A stretch of 64,000 bases of DNA from Bryobacteraceae bacterium (lineage in GTDB: Bacteria; Acidobacteriota; Terriglobia; Bryobacterales; Bryobacteraceae), in assembly GCA_041394945.1 (NCBI GenBank), contig JAWKHH010000001.1, positions 1,054,001 through 1,118,000 of the forward strand, read 5' to 3'. Below, one piece after another: positions 62,695 to 64,000 of this stretch. The translations under genes were made by a program, and so were the position numbers. The first letter of the stretch is position 1. Every line of letters begins with the position of its first letter. The notes under the pieces were generated by a model. It was not told the DNA's origin and searched no databases. It saw nothing but the letters and a program-made list of their open reading frames with translations.

Positions 62695-63447
62695 TCAGGG
62701 AAGCTTGCGCAATAATTCGCGGGCTTTGGACTCCCAGTCACCTCTCATCGCGACAATGGCGTTGAGTTGCTTCCTGGCGGTGGCAATGTCTCCCAACTGG
62801 AGCAACGTGAGAGCGCTGTAGTAACGCGCTTCTTCCTGGTAGGCGGAAAAGCCAAAGGCGTCGGCCCGGCGCAGAAACACGAGGCCTTCGGCGGGTTCCC
62901 CGGCAAGCACACAGGTGATGCCGGCAAAGAAGAGCTCTTCGGCGCCGGCCGAGGGATGAGAGGCGGCGGCACGCAGGAGGGGAAGCGCATCGGAGAAGCG
63001 GTTGGCCTGATACGCGCGCATTGCCCGGCGGAAGTCAGCGTGGCTCCTACCTTCCTTCCCGCGCAAGGCTACAGTGCGATAGGGCGGGGGTTCAAAGCGG
63101 CCAAGCACAGCGTATTCGGCAGGAACGGGACTGTCGGCGGGCAGGCCGGATTTCCGCGCCGCGGGCTCCTCCGGAGGCGCGACGGAGGGCCAGAACAAGG
63201 CCGCTGGGGCGGCAATGAGCAGGCTAGCGGCAATGACGAGCGGGAGCATCCAGCGTCGTGGGGAGAGGCGGTGCACCTGATCAGGTGTGGGCCAGTCGGA
63301 GGCCAGTGATTGGGCGGCCTCCAGGCGCGCCAGGCACGAGGCACAAACAAAGAAGTGCTCTTCAAATGCGGCGGCCTCGTCCTGCGGAAGGGTGCCAGCG
63401 GCATAACGTTCTACGATTTCACGGTGCGCGACGTCGTGGCAGGTCAT
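62695..63447 (-). CDS. Zinc-finger anti-sigma factor with transmembrane helix and TPR-like domain
   Basis: 250 residues. The N-terminus has the anti-sigma zinc motif H-x3-C-x2-C (HFFVCASC, ~31-38), then a transmembrane helix (~68-88, MLPLVIAASLLIAAPAALF) and a C-terminal TPR-like domain (~135-245; FRRAMRAYQANRFSDALPLL, ARYYSALTLLQLGD). Its ATG overlaps the sigma stop (ATGA), so it should hold the sigma factor at the membrane and release it on an external cue. It is intact while both neighbours are damaged. Confidence 0.85.
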   Translation of the reverse strand: MTCHDVAHREIVERYAAGTLPQDEAAAFEEHFFVCASCLARLEAAQSLASDWPTPDQVHRLSPRRWMLPLVIAASLLIAAPAALFWPSVAPPEEPAARKSGLPADSPVPAEYAVLGRFEPPPYRTVALRGKEGRSHADFRRAMRAYQANRFSDALPLLRAAASHPSAGAEELFFAGITCVLAGEPAEGLVFLRRADAFGFSAYQEEARYYSALTLLQLGDIATARKQLNAIVAMRGDWESKARELLRKLP

Positions 63448-64000
63448 TCGGATGAACCCTTCGTTTCTCTCTTCAGTGTGTAGACGCGACGGCGGATTTG
63501 TGACGGATTTCGTGCCATCGACGCGCCCATTTTGCGTAGAGTACGGGATTTGCGCGGGCGTACAGTGCCGGCCGAAAGACCAGTGAGCCCGGCGATCTGC
63601 TCGGGGCGAAGCTGTTCGACGAAGGTGAGACGGAGGATGCGCTGGTCCAACTCGCTCAGACGCGCCAGGCCGATGCGGAGACTCCGGCGGCGGGCTTCAA
63701 AGTCGAGGTAATGTTCGATGACGGGGGCGGCTATCGAATCGGTAACCTCTTTTGGAGCAGGGGCGCGGCTTTCCTTGCGGAAGTACCCGGCGATGAGATT
63801 GCGTGCCGTGGAGAGGACAAAGGAGTCGATCCGCTCCGGTTCGCGGAGGCGACCTCAGCGTAGGGCGAGGATCACGGCGAGCATGACTTCCTGGACCATG
63901 TCCCGGGCGAGTTCAGGGCTGCGAGGACGGGCCAGGGAAGGGGCGTAGACACGGCGGGAGAAGTGGCGCACGATCGCTTCCTCGGCGGCGGGATCGCTCG
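63444..64000 (-). pseudogene. ECF-type sigma factor with in-frame stop (5' end beyond window)
   Basis: Reading in one frame from the right edge: DPAAEEAIVRHFSRRVY, ELARDMVQEVMLAVILALR, then TGA at 63855-63857. The frame continues directly as GRLREPERIDSFVLSTARNLIAGYFRKE (region 2), and region 4 follows (LTFVEQLRPEQIAGLTGLSAGTVR). The stop sits in the middle of conserved region 2, so full-length sigma would not be made. It could be a true nonsense mutation or a base-call error. The partner anti-sigma gene overlaps its stop. Confidence 0.75.

Overview
The window looks like a chromosomal segment of an Acidobacteriota bacterium, most likely of the Solibacter/Bryobacter type. This is inferred from its gene families: TPR plus WD40-like (PD40) propeller proteins, a CRTAC1/ASPIC-UnbV protein, a DUF1800-DUF1501 pair, an ECF sigma factor next to a TPR-bearing Ser/Thr kinase, and a CHAT-TPR protein beside a sigma/anti-sigma pair. 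GC content is high throughout. No rRNA, tRNA or CRISPR array was recognised.

Layout, left half. 1-1584 (minus): an Rrf2 regulator translationally coupled to a GltD-like flavoprotein that runs off the left edge. 2388-3553: an intact IS630-type element. 3847-8100: a cupin-type exported protein followed by an RND/MacB-like adaptor, an FtsX permease and an ABC ATPase. 8671 to about 9950: an IS3-type element. 10069-14808: a solitary TPR-propeller gene with a PDZ protein carrying eleven dispersed Asp-rich repeats. 15460-21702: a nitrate-type respiratory cluster (MFS transporter fused to a haem-b-like membrane domain, molybdopterin oxidoreductase, four-cluster ferredoxin, Tat-anchored Rieske protein, small membrane protein, DUF488). 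21871-28368: a class I amidotransferase, a second Rrf2 regulator, a membrane multihaem cytochrome c and a CRTAC1-like protein.

Layout, middle. 28365-32310 holds a receptor Ser/Thr kinase with TPRs, an ECF sigma factor and a divergent collagen-like secreted protein. 32429-34339 is a scar: the 5' part of a group II intron next to a broken FAD oxidoreductase. 34459-37597 is the DUF1501/DUF1800 pair.

The most striking region is 38748-58040. Four consecutive copies of one three-gene module lie head to tail on the minus strand: membrane histidine kinase, OmpR-type response regulator, exported TPR-propeller protein. Each module carries its own 22-bp operator made of two 11-bp direct half-sites. A copy lies upstream of the kinase gene and another upstream of the propeller gene. 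The half-site sequence is shared within a module and differs between modules, and the response-regulator recognition helices differ too. This looks like a tandemly amplified family of insulated, self-regulated signalling circuits whose output includes an envelope propeller protein. The periplasmic sensor parts of the kinases carry short TPR-like segments, echoing the TPR of the propeller proteins.

Right edge. 58533-64000 (minus) appears to be a sigma factor / TPR anti-sigma / CHAT-TPR / exported-protein locus in which three of four genes carry a single lesion (two in-frame stops, one frameshift). This may be a decaying system or sequence error.
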